In this document: piece by piece, positions 1-6,819 of the stretch
How the letters are laid out: each line of letters starts with the position of its first letter
Numbering within the stretch: the first letter of the stretch is position 1
Program-made: the position numbers and the translations under genes
The notes under the pieces: generated by a model
Told to the model about the DNA's origin: nothing
The model's input: the letters and a program-made list of their open reading frames with translations, nothing else
The model's database searches: none
Assembly (NCBI GenBank): GCA_036502345.1
Contig: DASXYT010000120.1
Span: forward strand, 1-14,911
Reading direction: 5' to 3'
DNA length: 14,911 nucleotides
From: DATEPR01 sp036502345
Lineage (GTDB): Bacteria > Actinomycetota > Actinomycetes > Mycobacteriales > Pseudonocardiaceae

Positions 1-495
1 GACGTCCGGCAACTCGCGCACGTCGAGCAACTGGCCGTGTTCAGCGCGCCGGACCGGGTGCCCGGCGACCGTGTCGTGGCCACCGCGTTCGTCGGCCTCG
101 TCCCCGCAGGCCTGGACCCCGAGGTGCCGCCGGACACCGGCTGGCACCCGGTGGACGACCTGCCGCCGACGGCGTTCGACCACGGCTCGATCGTGCTGCG
201 CGCCCGGCATCGCCTGCGCTCCAAGCTGTCCTACACGAACCTGGGCTTCGCGCTGGCGCCACCGCACTTCACGGTGTCCGAGTTGCGCGAGATCTACTCG
301 GCGGCGCTGGGCTACCGGGTGTCCGCGACGAACCTGCAGCGGGTGCTGTCCCGGCGTGGCCTGCTCGCGCCCACCGGGGCCACGGCGGCATCAGGGCCCT
401 CCGGCGGTCGGCCGGCCGCCGAGTTCCGGTTCACCGAGCACGGCATGCAGGTGACCGACCCGTTCGCCGTGCTTCGCCCACCCAAGTCCGGCTGA
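1..495 (+). CDS. NUDIX-type transcriptional regulator (NrtR-like), C-terminal part
   Basis: The open frame runs in from the left edge, so the N-terminus and the NUDIX box lie outside the window; 164 residues are visible. The first visible residues (VRQLAHVEQLAVFSAPDR, then PGDRVVATAFVGLVP) match the second half of a NUDIX fold of the ADP-ribose-sensing type. From about residue 75 of the visible part (KLSYTNLGFALAPPHFTVSE) there follows a winged helix-turn-helix (LREIYSAALGYRVSATNLQR, RRGLL) with a short Gly/Ala/Pro-rich insertion. This architecture is that of NrtR-type NAD repressors and of M. tuberculosis Rv1593c, which lies beside nadABC. I infer that NAD genes may lie just left of the window. 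The DNA-binding target is not shown by the sequence. The TGA stop is followed after 40 bases by the LON-domain gene. Confidence 0.8.
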   Translation, partial: DVRQLAHVEQLAVFSAPDRVPGDRVVATAFVGLVPAGLDPEVPPDTGWHPVDDLPPTAFDHGSIVLRARHRLRSKLSYTNLGFALAPPHFTVSELREIYSAALGYRVSATNLQRVLSRRGLLAPTGATAASGPSGGRPAAEFRFTEHGMQVTDPFAVLRPPKSG

Positions 496-523
496 TCGCC
501 GGGCGTCGCGAGGCCGGAGGACG

Positions 524-529
524 TAACGT
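524..529 (+). promoter_or_regulatory. Leaderless-type -10 element (TAACGT) before the LON-domain gene
   Basis: TAACGT fits the actinobacterial -10 pattern TANNNT and ends exactly 6 bases before the GTG start at 536, the spacing seen where transcription begins at the start codon. A GGAGG at 516-520 lies 15 bases before the GTG, too far for a good ribosome binding site, which favours leaderless translation. No clear -35 is visible. Inference from spacing only. Confidence 0.45.
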
Positions 530-535
530 GGCAGG

Positions 536-1216
536 GTGGCCGAGACGATCCCGCTGTTCCCGCTCGCGGCTGTTCTGCTGCCGGGAACATCTCTGCCACT
601 GCACATCTTCGAGCCGCGCTACCGCCAGCTGACGATGGACCTGGTCACCGAAGCCCTGCCGGGAAAGTGTTTCGGTGTCATCGCGAAGAAACCCGGCTGG
701 GGCGTGGACATCGACAAGCCCGACCAGGTACGGGAAGTGGGCTGCTCAGCGCTGCTGCGCGAGGTCAAGCAACTGCCCGACGGCCGGTTCGACATCGTCA
801 CCAGGGGCGACCGCAGGTTTCGCCTGTTGGCCGTGGACTCGACCAGCGCGCCCTACCTGCTCGGTGTCGTCGAATGGCTGCCGGACAAGCCCCCGGCCGG
901 CAAGCTGGCCGCGCTGATGCCGGCGCTGGCCAAGTCGGCGCGGGCGGCGCACCAGCGCTACTGCCGGTCGGCGTGGCAGCGCGACGACTGGACGGAACCG
1001 CCGCAGGACACCGATGCCGCCGACCTCGCCCACCTGGTCGCGTCGGACTGCCTGCTGGACTCCAGAGACCGGCAGCGGCTGCTTGAGGAGACCTGTCCGG
1101 CTCGCAGGCTGCGGCTGGCCCGTCGGCTGCTGAACGTGGAAGCCGGCATCCTGAGCAACCTGCACGCGGTGCCGATGCAGCTGTCCGACCTGGACCAGCA
1201 CGGCAACCTGAACTAG
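536..1216 (+). CDS. LON peptidase substrate-binding domain protein
   Basis: A 226-residue protein that opens with the classic LON N-domain signature IPLFPLAAVLLPGTSLPLHIFEPRYR-type segment (residues 5-30), followed by the beta-rich portion with GVIAKKPGWGV and RRFRLL. This is the substrate-binding domain of Lon proteases without the ATPase or protease domains; such stand-alone proteins are common in actinobacteria and their function is unknown. The C-terminal half (residues about 110-226) is helical. The GTG start is chosen because the domain begins immediately after it and a -10-like element lies 6 bases upstream. Its TAG stop shares the palindrome CTAG with the stop of the convergent DUF2567 gene. 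No catalytic residues are expected or seen. Confidence 0.85.
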   Translation: MAETIPLFPLAAVLLPGTSLPLHIFEPRYRQLTMDLVTEALPGKCFGVIAKKPGWGVDIDKPDQVREVGCSALLREVKQLPDGRFDIVTRGDRRFRLLAVDSTSAPYLLGVVEWLPDKPPAGKLAALMPALAKSARAAHQRYCRSAWQRDDWTEPPQDTDAADLAHLVASDCLLDSRDRQRLLEETCPARRLRLARRLLNVEAGILSNLHAVPMQLSDLDQHGNLN

Positions 1217-1803
1217 CCGATCCTGCGGCCCAGATCGTTGGTGCTGTGCCACGCGGCCAGCACCCCGTAGGCCAACGCGGTGCCCAGTGGCAGCACGATG
1301 ATGCCCCAGGACGTCTCCAGCCGGGGCGCGATGTCGAACACCGAACCCGCCTTCGGGGCCAAGGCCAGCGCGTAGTGACCGGCCGCGAACGCCACCCCGG
1401 TCTGCATGGCCAGCCATGCCGCGATCACCGAGCCGACCACACCGGCCACCAGGATCACCGGGCCACGCCGCTGGCGCAGCATCCACATCGCGACACCGCA
1501 GGTCAGGCCTGCTGCCAGGCCGAGCAGCATGAAGATCGCCAGGTCGTCGAACCGGTGGTAGCCGTAGGGCGAGGGCAGCGGCACGGGCTGACCGGACGTG
1601 TTCAGCGCGCCGGGAATCGCGGGGGCGATGCGCGACCAGATCCACGCCAGCGGCAGGCCGACGATGGCCACCGTGGAGGCGACACTGATCGCGGGCAACA
1701 GGTCGGCCTTGATGATCACCGAGGCCCGCCGGGCCGGCAACGCCGTGGCGACCGACCGGGCCCAGTCCTCAGGCATGGTCCGCTCAACCGGCTGCTCCGA
1801 CAC
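1213..1803 (-). CDS. DUF2567 family membrane protein (Rv1591-like)
   Basis: A 196-residue integral membrane protein of unknown function. Four hydrophobic segments are visible at about residues 34-58, 87-108, 115-135 and 163-184, with a short polar N-terminus and a tail ending in GRRIG. The conserved YHRFDDLAIFMLLGL segment before helix 2 and the AMQTGVAFAAGHYAL and PRLETSWGIIVLPLG segments fit the actinobacterial DUF2567 family. I chose the GTG at 1803 because GGGAGGGG stands 4 bases upstream. An upstream in-frame GTG at 1842 would add 13 residues and lies 5 bases after a TAGGGT element, so a leaderless longer form is possible. It follows bsaP by 82 bases, the same order as Rv1590-Rv1591 in M. 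tuberculosis. A link to biotin metabolism rests only on neighbourhood. Confidence 0.8.
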   Translation of the reverse strand: MSEQPVERTMPEDWARSVATALPARRASVIIKADLLPAISVASTVAIVGLPLAWIWSRIAPAIPGALNTSGQPVPLPSPYGYHRFDDLAIFMLLGLAAGLTCGVAMWMLRQRRGPVILVAGVVGSVIAAWLAMQTGVAFAAGHYALALAPKAGSVFDIAPRLETSWGIIVLPLGTALAYGVLAAWHSTNDLGRRIG

Positions 1804-1847
1804 GACACCCCTCCCGGGAATCCGACCGCACGCGCGGTCCACGGCGA

Positions 1848-1853
1848 ACCCTA
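1848..1853 (-). promoter_or_regulatory. Possible -10 element (TAGGGT) before the DUF2567 gene
   Basis: On the minus strand TAGGGT lies 5 bases before the GTG at 1842 and 44 bases before the start at 1803. It could drive a leaderless 209-residue form or a short leader carrying the GGGAGGGG ribosome binding site. No -35 is recognisable. It would allow the membrane protein to be expressed separately from the biotin genes. Confidence 0.35.
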
Positions 1854-1885
1854 GTAGCCGCCAGCACAGGGTGATCCGCAGGCGG

Positions 1886-2089
1886 TCAGTTGGCGGTGAG
1901 CTGCCCGTGTCGGCTGCACGTGGCTACCCAACCGGCCGGGGTGACCTGGACCACCATCCGCCGGGCGCACCGCACGCAGAACCGGGGCGGATCGACCAGC
2001 GCCAACCGGGCCTGGCACTTCTCGTGCTCTGCCGGGTCCGGATCGGGCTGCCCGCACCAGGCGCAGAAGCTCACAGCACCGTCGCTCAC
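1886..2089 (-). CDS. bsaP: Biotin synthase auxiliary protein BsaP
   Basis: A 67-residue protein directly downstream of bioB; its GTG start overlaps the bioB TGA in a GTGA tetranucleotide, so translation is probably coupled. Its cysteine and histidine residues form two knuckle-like units: C9-x2-C12 with H22-x2-C25, and C38-x2-C41 with C58-x2-H61. This fits a small protein binding two metal ions or an Fe-S cluster, but that is inference. Size and position match M. tuberculosis Rv1590, shown to be required by BioB to turn dethiobiotin into biotin and named BsaP; homologues accompany bioB in many actinobacteria. The identification rests on context, length and cysteine pattern, since I could not align it with Rv1590. 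The alternative is an unrelated zinc-ribbon protein. Confidence 0.85.
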   Translation of the reverse strand: MSDGAVSFCAWCGQPDPDPAEHEKCQARLALVDPPRFCVRCARRMVVQVTPAGWVATCSRHGQLTAN

Positions 2090-3087
2090 AGGGTCTCGCT
2101 CAGTGCCTTGATCGGCATCTTCAGCTCTTCCAGCATGACCAGGTCCTGCATGGCCGGCCGGCCGAGGTTGGTCAGGTAGTTGCCGACGATGATCGCGTTG
2201 ATGCCGCCCAGCATGCCCTGCTCGGCGCCGAGATCACCGAGGGTCAGTTCGCGGCCGCCCGCGAACCGCAGGATGGTGCGCGGCATGGCCAGCCGGAACG
2301 CGCCGACCGTGCGCAGGGCTTCGGCACCGGCCACGACCGGGTAGTTCTCGTACGGCGTGCCGGGGTTGGGGATGAGGAAGTTCATCGGCACCTCGTCCGG
2401 CTCCAACTCGGCCAGCTGGGTCGCGAACTCGGCGCGCTGGGCCAGGGTCTCGCCCATGCCGATGATGCCGCCGCAGCAGACCTCCATGCCGGCGTCGCGC
2501 ACCATGCGCAGGGTGTCCCAGCGCTCCTCCCAGGAGTGCGACGTGACCACGTTCGGGAAGTGCGACCTCGCGGTCTCCAGGTTGTGGTTGTACCTGTGCA
2601 CGCCCATCTCGACCAGTTCGGTCACCTGGTCGGCGGTCAGCATGCCGAGCGAACACGCGATGTTGATGTCCAGGCCGGCCGCGCGGATCGCCTCGATGCC
2701 GGCCTTCACCTGGGCCAGCAGCCGGGCGTCCGGGCCACGCACGGCGGCCACGATGCAGAACTCGGTGGCACCGGTGGCAGCCGTCTGCCGTGCGGCCTCG
2801 ACCATGCCGGGGATGTCCAGCCACGCGGAGCGGACCGGCGTCGGGAACCGGCCGGACTGGGAGCAGAAGTGGCAGTCCTCGGGGCAGCCGCCGGTCTTCA
2901 TGCTCACGATGCCCTCGACCTCGACTTCAGGCCCGCACCAGCGTTCCCTGACCTGATGGGCCAGTTGGAGCAGTTCGGACAGCCGATCGTCGCCCAGTGA
3001 AAGGACCCGCAGCACCTGCGCCTCGGACAGCCCGACACCACGGTCGAGCACCTGGTCCCTGGCCTCTTCGAGCACGTCAGCGGTCAC
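2086..3087 (-). CDS. bioB: Biotin synthase BioB
   Basis: A 333-residue radical SAM enzyme that inserts sulphur into dethiobiotin. The SAM [4Fe-4S] motif C68-x3-C72-x2-C75 is present (GGCPEDCHFCSQS). By comparison with E. coli BioB, the sulphur-donor [2Fe-2S] ligands are C111 (EFCIVAA), C145 (IACSLG), C204 (EVCCGG) and R274 (ILRFAGGRE). YNHNLET (166-172) and GIIGMGET (207-214) are further family motifs. C204 is followed by a second cysteine, C205, where E. coli has serine; M. tuberculosis-type BioB has the same pair as far as I recall. The GTG start at 3087 is preceded by GAGGAG at 6 bases; the open frame extends further upstream but that part overlaps bioD in antiphase and is not family-like. 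It follows bioD by 40 bases and overlaps bsaP by 4. Confidence 0.97.
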   Translation of the reverse strand: MTADVLEEARDQVLDRGVGLSEAQVLRVLSLGDDRLSELLQLAHQVRERWCGPEVEVEGIVSMKTGGCPEDCHFCSQSGRFPTPVRSAWLDIPGMVEAARQTAATGATEFCIVAAVRGPDARLLAQVKAGIEAIRAAGLDINIACSLGMLTADQVTELVEMGVHRYNHNLETARSHFPNVVTSHSWEERWDTLRMVRDAGMEVCCGGIIGMGETLAQRAEFATQLAELEPDEVPMNFLIPNPGTPYENYPVVAGAEALRTVGAFRLAMPRTILRFAGGRELTLGDLGAEQGMLGGINAIIVGNYLTNLGRPAMQDLVMLEELKMPIKALSETL

Positions 3088-3093
3088 GTGGAT

Positions 3094-3099
3094 CTCCTC
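3094..3099 (-). promoter_or_regulatory. Ribosome binding site deciding the bioB start
   Basis: GAGGAG on the minus strand stands 6 bases before the GTG at 3087. It settles the choice of this start over more upstream in-frame codons that would run into bioD. Confidence 0.8.
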
Positions 3100-3127
3100 A
3101 ATGACGACGACCGGTCGCCCCACCCTC

Positions 3128-3844
3128 TCATGCTGTGTGGCCGGCGGTGAACACGTCGGAATCGAAGTCACCGTCCAGCCACGGGGAGAGCGAGACGCGC
3201 GCCACAGCCAGGAACTCGGCGGGCGACTGAGCGGCGACACCGTCGGGCAGCACGCCGAGCAGCGGGGCGCCCGCGGCGACGGGCAGGTCGATGAGGTTTG
3301 ACCTGGCGGCCAGGTCCGGATCGGCGGGCCACCTGCCGACGACGACGCCGATGCATTCGATTCCCCTGCGCACCAACGCTTCCGCGGTGAGCGCCGTGGT
3401 GTTCAGCGTGCCGAGACCCGCATGTGCGACGAGTAACACAGGAGCGCCGAGCGCCCACGCGACATCGGCCACCGTGCCGCCACCGGGGTCGAACCGGACC
3501 AGCAGCCCACCTGCGCCCTCGACCAGCACGATGTCGTGGTCGGCGGCCAGTTCACCGGCTGCCGACGCGGCCTCGGCAGGGGTGACCGGCGGCAGGCCGC
3601 TGCGCCGCGCGGCCGCTTCCGGGGACAGCGGATCGGGGTAGCGACGCAGTTCACGCGTGGTCACGTCGCCGGCCAGCCTGCGCACCTCGGCCAGGTCGCC
3701 CGGCTCACCGTCGCGCAGACCGGTCTGCGCGGGCTTCAGCACGGCGACCGATCGGCCACGATCACCGGCGAGGGCGGCAACGGCGGCAGTGACCACCGTC
3801 TTGCCCACGTCCGTGCCGGTCCCGCTGACCACGAGGATGCCCAC
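3128..3844 (-). CDS. bioD: Dethiobiotin synthetase BioD
   Basis: A 238-residue ATP-dependent enzyme that carboxylates 7,8-diaminononanoate and closes the ureido ring. The P-loop GTGTDVGKT is at residues 8-16, KPAQTG at 37-42 and the EGAGG substrate-loop motif at 109-113; HAGLGTLN (141-148) is also typical. Length is normal for the family. The GTG start is chosen because it places the first beta strand (GILVVSGTGT) directly at the N-terminus as in homologues; the ribosome binding site is weak. It starts 44 bases after the bioA stop and ends 40 bases before bioB, consistent with one operon. bioF, which lies between bioA and bioD in M. tuberculosis, is missing here. Confidence 0.95.
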   Translation of the reverse strand: MGILVVSGTGTDVGKTVVTAAVAALAGDRGRSVAVLKPAQTGLRDGEPGDLAEVRRLAGDVTTRELRRYPDPLSPEAAARRSGLPPVTPAEAASAAGELAADHDIVLVEGAGGLLVRFDPGGGTVADVAWALGAPVLLVAHAGLGTLNTTALTAEALVRRGIECIGVVVGRWPADPDLAARSNLIDLPVAAGAPLLGVLPDGVAAQSPAEFLAVARVSLSPWLDGDFDSDVFTAGHTA

Positions 3845-3888
3845 AGACCAGCAGATTACGACCGGCCCCTGGACCACGGCGGTCCGGG

Positions 3889-5169
3889 TCAGCCCGCGCG
3901 GGTCGCCGCCAGCACGGCCGAGCACACCGTTGCCAGGTCATCGGCGGTGCTCACGTAGGGCGGCATCGTGTAGATCAGGTCGCGGAACGGCCGCAGCCAG
4001 GCGCCTGCCGCGACCGCGGCATCGGTCGCGGCGGCCATGTCCACGTCGTGGTCCAGTTGCACGACGCCGATCGCACCCAGCACCCGGACGTCCAGCACAC
4101 CGGGCAGTTCGGCGGCCGGCGCCAGACCGTCCCGCAGGCTGGTCCCGATGCGCCGCACCTCACCCCGCCAGTCCTGGCCGAGCAGCACGTCGATGGACGC
4201 GTTGGCGACGGCCGAGGACAGCGGATTGCCCATGAACGTCGGCCCGTGCGCCAGCACCGGCAACTCGCCGCGCGAGATGCCATCGGCCACCCCCGACGTG
4301 CACAGCGCTGCCGCCATCGTCAGGTATCCCCCGGTCAGGGCCTTGCCGACGCACATGACGTCCGGGCTGACACCGGCATGATCGGCGGCGAACAGCTCGC
4401 CGGTCCTGCCGAACCCGGTGGCGATCTCGTCGAACACCAGCAGCACGTCGTGCCGGTCGGCCAACTCACGCAGCACCCGCAGGTAGCCGGGATCGTGGAA
4501 TCGCATACCGCCCGCACCCTGGACCACGGGTTCCACCACGATCGCGGCCAGTTCGGCGGCGTGCCGTTCGACCAGTCCGGCCAGGTGGTCGACGTACGCG
4601 GGGTCGACACCGGCGGCGAACCCGGCCGGCGGCACGTCGGCGAACACCTGGTCCGGCAGCACACCGCGCCACAGGCTGTGCATCCCACCGTCCGGGTCGC
4701 ACACGCTCATCGGGTGGAACGTGTCCCCGTGGTAGCCGCCGCGCCAGGTGAGCAGCCGACGCTTGGCCGGCTTGCCGGCCGACCGCCAGTACTGGAGACA
4801 CATCTTGATCGCGACCTCCACCGACACCGATCCGGAGTCGGCGAGGAACACGTGCCGCAGCGGTTCCGGTGTCAGCTCGACCAGCCGGGTGGCCAGCCGT
4901 ACGGCGGGCTCGTGGGTGAGGCCGCCGAACATCACGTGGCTCATCCGGCCGAGTTGGTCGCGCACCGCGTCGTCCAGCACCGGGTGCCGGTAGCCGTGGA
5001 TCGCCGCCCACCAGGACGACATCCCGTCCACCAGCTCACGGCCGTCGGCCAGCCGCAGCGCGACGCCGGACGCGGACTCCACCACGAGTGGACTTGCCGT
5101 GCCCGGCATCGGCCCGTACGGATGCCAGACGTGTGCTCGGTCGAGCTCCAACAGCTCCTCAGGACTCAC
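3889..5169 (-). CDS. bioA: Adenosylmethionine-8-amino-7-oxononanoate aminotransferase BioA
   Basis: A 426-residue PLP-dependent class III aminotransferase that uses SAM as amino donor to make 7,8-diaminopelargonic acid. Family marks: HVWHPYGPM (13-21, with Y18), MSSWWAAIHGY (50-60), GGYHGDT (144-150, Y146), the PLP-ring aspartate D247 in LLVFDEIATGFGRTG, the Schiff-base lysine K276 in CVGKALTGGY and the GPTFMGNP motif (309-316). Length is normal. The GTG start overlaps the TGA of the upstream S53 peptidase gene in a GTGA tetranucleotide; no independent ribosome binding site is obvious, so its translation probably depends on that of the peptidase gene. Homologues begin with the same PEELLxLDRAHVWHPYGPM-type N-terminus, which supports the start. 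Confidence 0.96.
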   Translation of the reverse strand: MSPEELLELDRAHVWHPYGPMPGTASPLVVESASGVALRLADGRELVDGMSSWWAAIHGYRHPVLDDAVRDQLGRMSHVMFGGLTHEPAVRLATRLVELTPEPLRHVFLADSGSVSVEVAIKMCLQYWRSAGKPAKRRLLTWRGGYHGDTFHPMSVCDPDGGMHSLWRGVLPDQVFADVPPAGFAAGVDPAYVDHLAGLVERHAAELAAIVVEPVVQGAGGMRFHDPGYLRVLRELADRHDVLLVFDEIATGFGRTGELFAADHAGVSPDVMCVGKALTGGYLTMAAALCTSGVADGISRGELPVLAHGPTFMGNPLSSAVANASIDVLLGQDWRGEVRRIGTSLRDGLAPAAELPGVLDVRVLGAIGVVQLDHDVDMAAATDAAVAAGAWLRPFRDLIYTMPPYVSTADDLATVCSAVLAATRAG

Positions 5170-6752
5170 TCAGGGGAGGCTACGGCCGCCTGGAAGACAC
5201 CGAGCAGCTCCGTGCCGTTCGGCACGCCGAGCCCGGTACACGGGTCCCAGCCCGCGACTGCCTGGTAGGCGCCGTTGTTCCCCTCGGTGATGTCCCGGAA
5301 CCCGGTGGCCGGGACGCCCGGCCGGGCTCCGCCGTAGAGCACGGGTTGCAGCAGCCCGAGTGGGTGACCGAGCGCCTGGACCAGCCGGCACACCAGGGCG
5401 GCCCACAGCGGCGCCACAGCGCTGGTGCCGCCGAGCACGGTCGCCGTGCCGTCCACCCGGACGCGGTAGCCGGTGGCCGGGTCGGCGTCGGCTGCCACGT
5501 CCGGCACACCCCGGCCGCTGCCCGTGCCGCCCACCCGCATCGGCACGCCCGAGTTGGTCTGCCAGCTGGCCAGCGGGAACGTGTCGCTGACCCCGCCGCC
5601 GGTGGCGCCGCCGCCGCTGCCGTTGTTCCACACCGTCTCGGTCTGCGCGGTGCCACCGGCCGCCACCGTGAGACTGGTGCCACCGCAGGCCAGCACGTGC
5701 GGGCTGGAAGCCGGGAAGTCGACGTGCTGGGCGCCGTCGTCCTCGGCGTCCGGGCTGCCGTTGTCGCCGGACGCGGCCGTCACCGTGACGCCGAGCGCGG
5801 CCGCGTCCGCGAACACCTGGTCCATCGCCGACCTGGCCTGCTCGGTCCACTGGTCCTCGGACTGGCCCCAGCTGATGCTGACCACGGCGGGCGACGGCGT
5901 CGCGTGTACGGCGGTGGACACCGCGTCCAGGAAGCCCTGGTCGGTGTTGGGAGCGAAGTACACCAGCAACTGGGCTTTCGGGGCGAGCGCGCCGAGCACC
6001 TCGATGTCCAGCAGCACCTCGCCGTCGGCACCGTCCGGCGCCTGGCCCGCCACGTTCTGGCCACCGTCCACACCGACCGCGGTCACCGTCGGCGTCGGGA
6101 TGTTCAGCCCCGAGAAGTACGCGTCCAGATCGGCCTGGCCGAAGCCACCGCCGAGTTCGATGATCGCAGCGACCTGGCCGGTGCCGTCGGTGCCGGCCGG
6201 GAAGTCGTACGCGGTGGCCAGTGACGGCACGTCGAAACCGGCGGGCCTGGCCGCCTCGGCGTGTGCCCGGACGTGCGCCCTGGCCTGCGGCCTGCTGTCC
6301 AACCCGAGCACCGCCACGACGATCCCGTCCAGCGAGGTGGGCACGTGCAGCTCACCCGCCCGGGCCCGGTGCTCGACCGAGCCACCACCCGTCAGGTCAG
6401 GGCTGCGCACGACGTCCAACTCGGTGCCGAACAAAGCACTCACCTTGTCCGCCGGACCGGTGGCGGTCACCCGCCTCGATCCGGGGTGCTCCGCGGTGAT
6501 CGTGATGCCGGCGGCCTCGAACGCGGCGCGCACCGCGGCCATGTCCGCGGGGTCGGCGCCGAACCGGTCGCCGAGCTCGGACCGGGACACGGTGTCCGGC
6601 CCCTCCACCAGATCGGTGGGCAGGTCGGCCCGCCGCCGCAGCACGGCGGTGAACGCCACCTGCTCGTCGGCGCCGACCTTGCCGACGCTGTCCGCGTCGG
6701 CCAGCTCATTCCGTGTGCTGCCGGGCAGCAGCACCTGGTCCTGGTCACTCAT
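5166..6752 (-). CDS. S53 family serine-carboxyl peptidase (sedolisin, kumamolisin-like) with propeptide
   Basis: A 528-residue proenzyme. Residues 1 to about 170 form the pro-domain (VLLPGSxR start, FTAVLRRR, VSALFG, VPTSLDGIVVAVLGLD). The peptidase domain follows, with the sedolisin tetrad inferred as E245 and D249 (DGEVLLDIE), D330 of the oxyanion hole (ASGDNGS) and nucleophile S444 (LGGTSAVAPLW). Spacing is close to that of kumamolisin (the D-to-S interval of 114 is identical). The calcium site is visible as FRDITEGNN (485-493) and AGWDPCTGLG (500-509). No signal peptide is visible, as in several kumamolisin-type precursors, so its location is open. I prefer the ATG at 6752; an in-frame GTG at 6767 adds five residues. 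Its stop overlaps the bioA start by 4 bases, which is an unusual partner for biotin genes. Confidence 0.93.
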   Translation of the reverse strand: MSDQDQVLLPGSTRNELADADSVGKVGADEQVAFTAVLRRRADLPTDLVEGPDTVSRSELGDRFGADPADMAAVRAAFEAAGITITAEHPGSRRVTATGPADKVSALFGTELDVVRSPDLTGGGSVEHRARAGELHVPTSLDGIVVAVLGLDSRPQARAHVRAHAEAARPAGFDVPSLATAYDFPAGTDGTGQVAAIIELGGGFGQADLDAYFSGLNIPTPTVTAVGVDGGQNVAGQAPDGADGEVLLDIEVLGALAPKAQLLVYFAPNTDQGFLDAVSTAVHATPSPAVVSISWGQSEDQWTEQARSAMDQVFADAAALGVTVTAASGDNGSPDAEDDGAQHVDFPASSPHVLACGGTSLTVAAGGTAQTETVWNNGSGGGATGGGVSDTFPLASWQTNSGVPMRVGGTGSGRGVPDVAADADPATGYRVRVDGTATVLGGTSAVAPLWAALVCRLVQALGHPLGLLQPVLYGGARPGVPATGFRDITEGNNGAYQAVAGWDPCTGLGVPNGTELLGVFQAAVASPE

Positions 6753-6769
6753 AACCAGATGGTCCACCT

Positions 6770-6783
6770 CACCCCGACGGGTG
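6770..6783. other. Short inverted repeat upstream of the S53 peptidase gene
   Basis: CACCC and GGGTG arms separated by CGAC lie just before the start of the peptidase-bioA transcription unit. It could be an operator half-palindrome or chance in G+C-rich DNA. It does not resemble the TGAAC...GTTCA type of BioQ site. Confidence 0.25.
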
Positions 6784-6803
6784 TTACGCAGGTCACCCGG
6801 TTG

Positions 6804-6819
6804 CCTGGATCGGCCCAGG
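6804..6819 (-). terminator. Hairpin directly after the P450 remnant
   Basis: CCTGG and CCAGG arms with a six-base loop begin immediately after the TGA of the P450 remnant. There is no T-run, so this is at best a weak actinobacterial-type terminator separating the P450 remnant from the peptidase-biotin operon. Confidence 0.35.

Noticed and set aside
746..1645. Long minus-strand open frame of 299 codons across the LON and DUF2567 genes
   Set aside because: It lies antisense to a clear LON-domain gene and in another frame of DUF2567; its Arg/Ala/Gly-rich translation is typical of shadow frames in high-GC DNA.
3088..3240. N-terminal extension of bioB to 384 codons
   Set aside because: The extension overlaps bioD in a different frame, is not family-like, and a good ribosome binding site fixes the start at 3087.
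3871..3885. Inverted repeat GGACC-N5-GGTCC between bioA and bioD as a terminator or operator
   Set aside because: A five-base stem without a T-run in G+C-rich DNA is too weak to call; the genes on both sides look co-transcribed.
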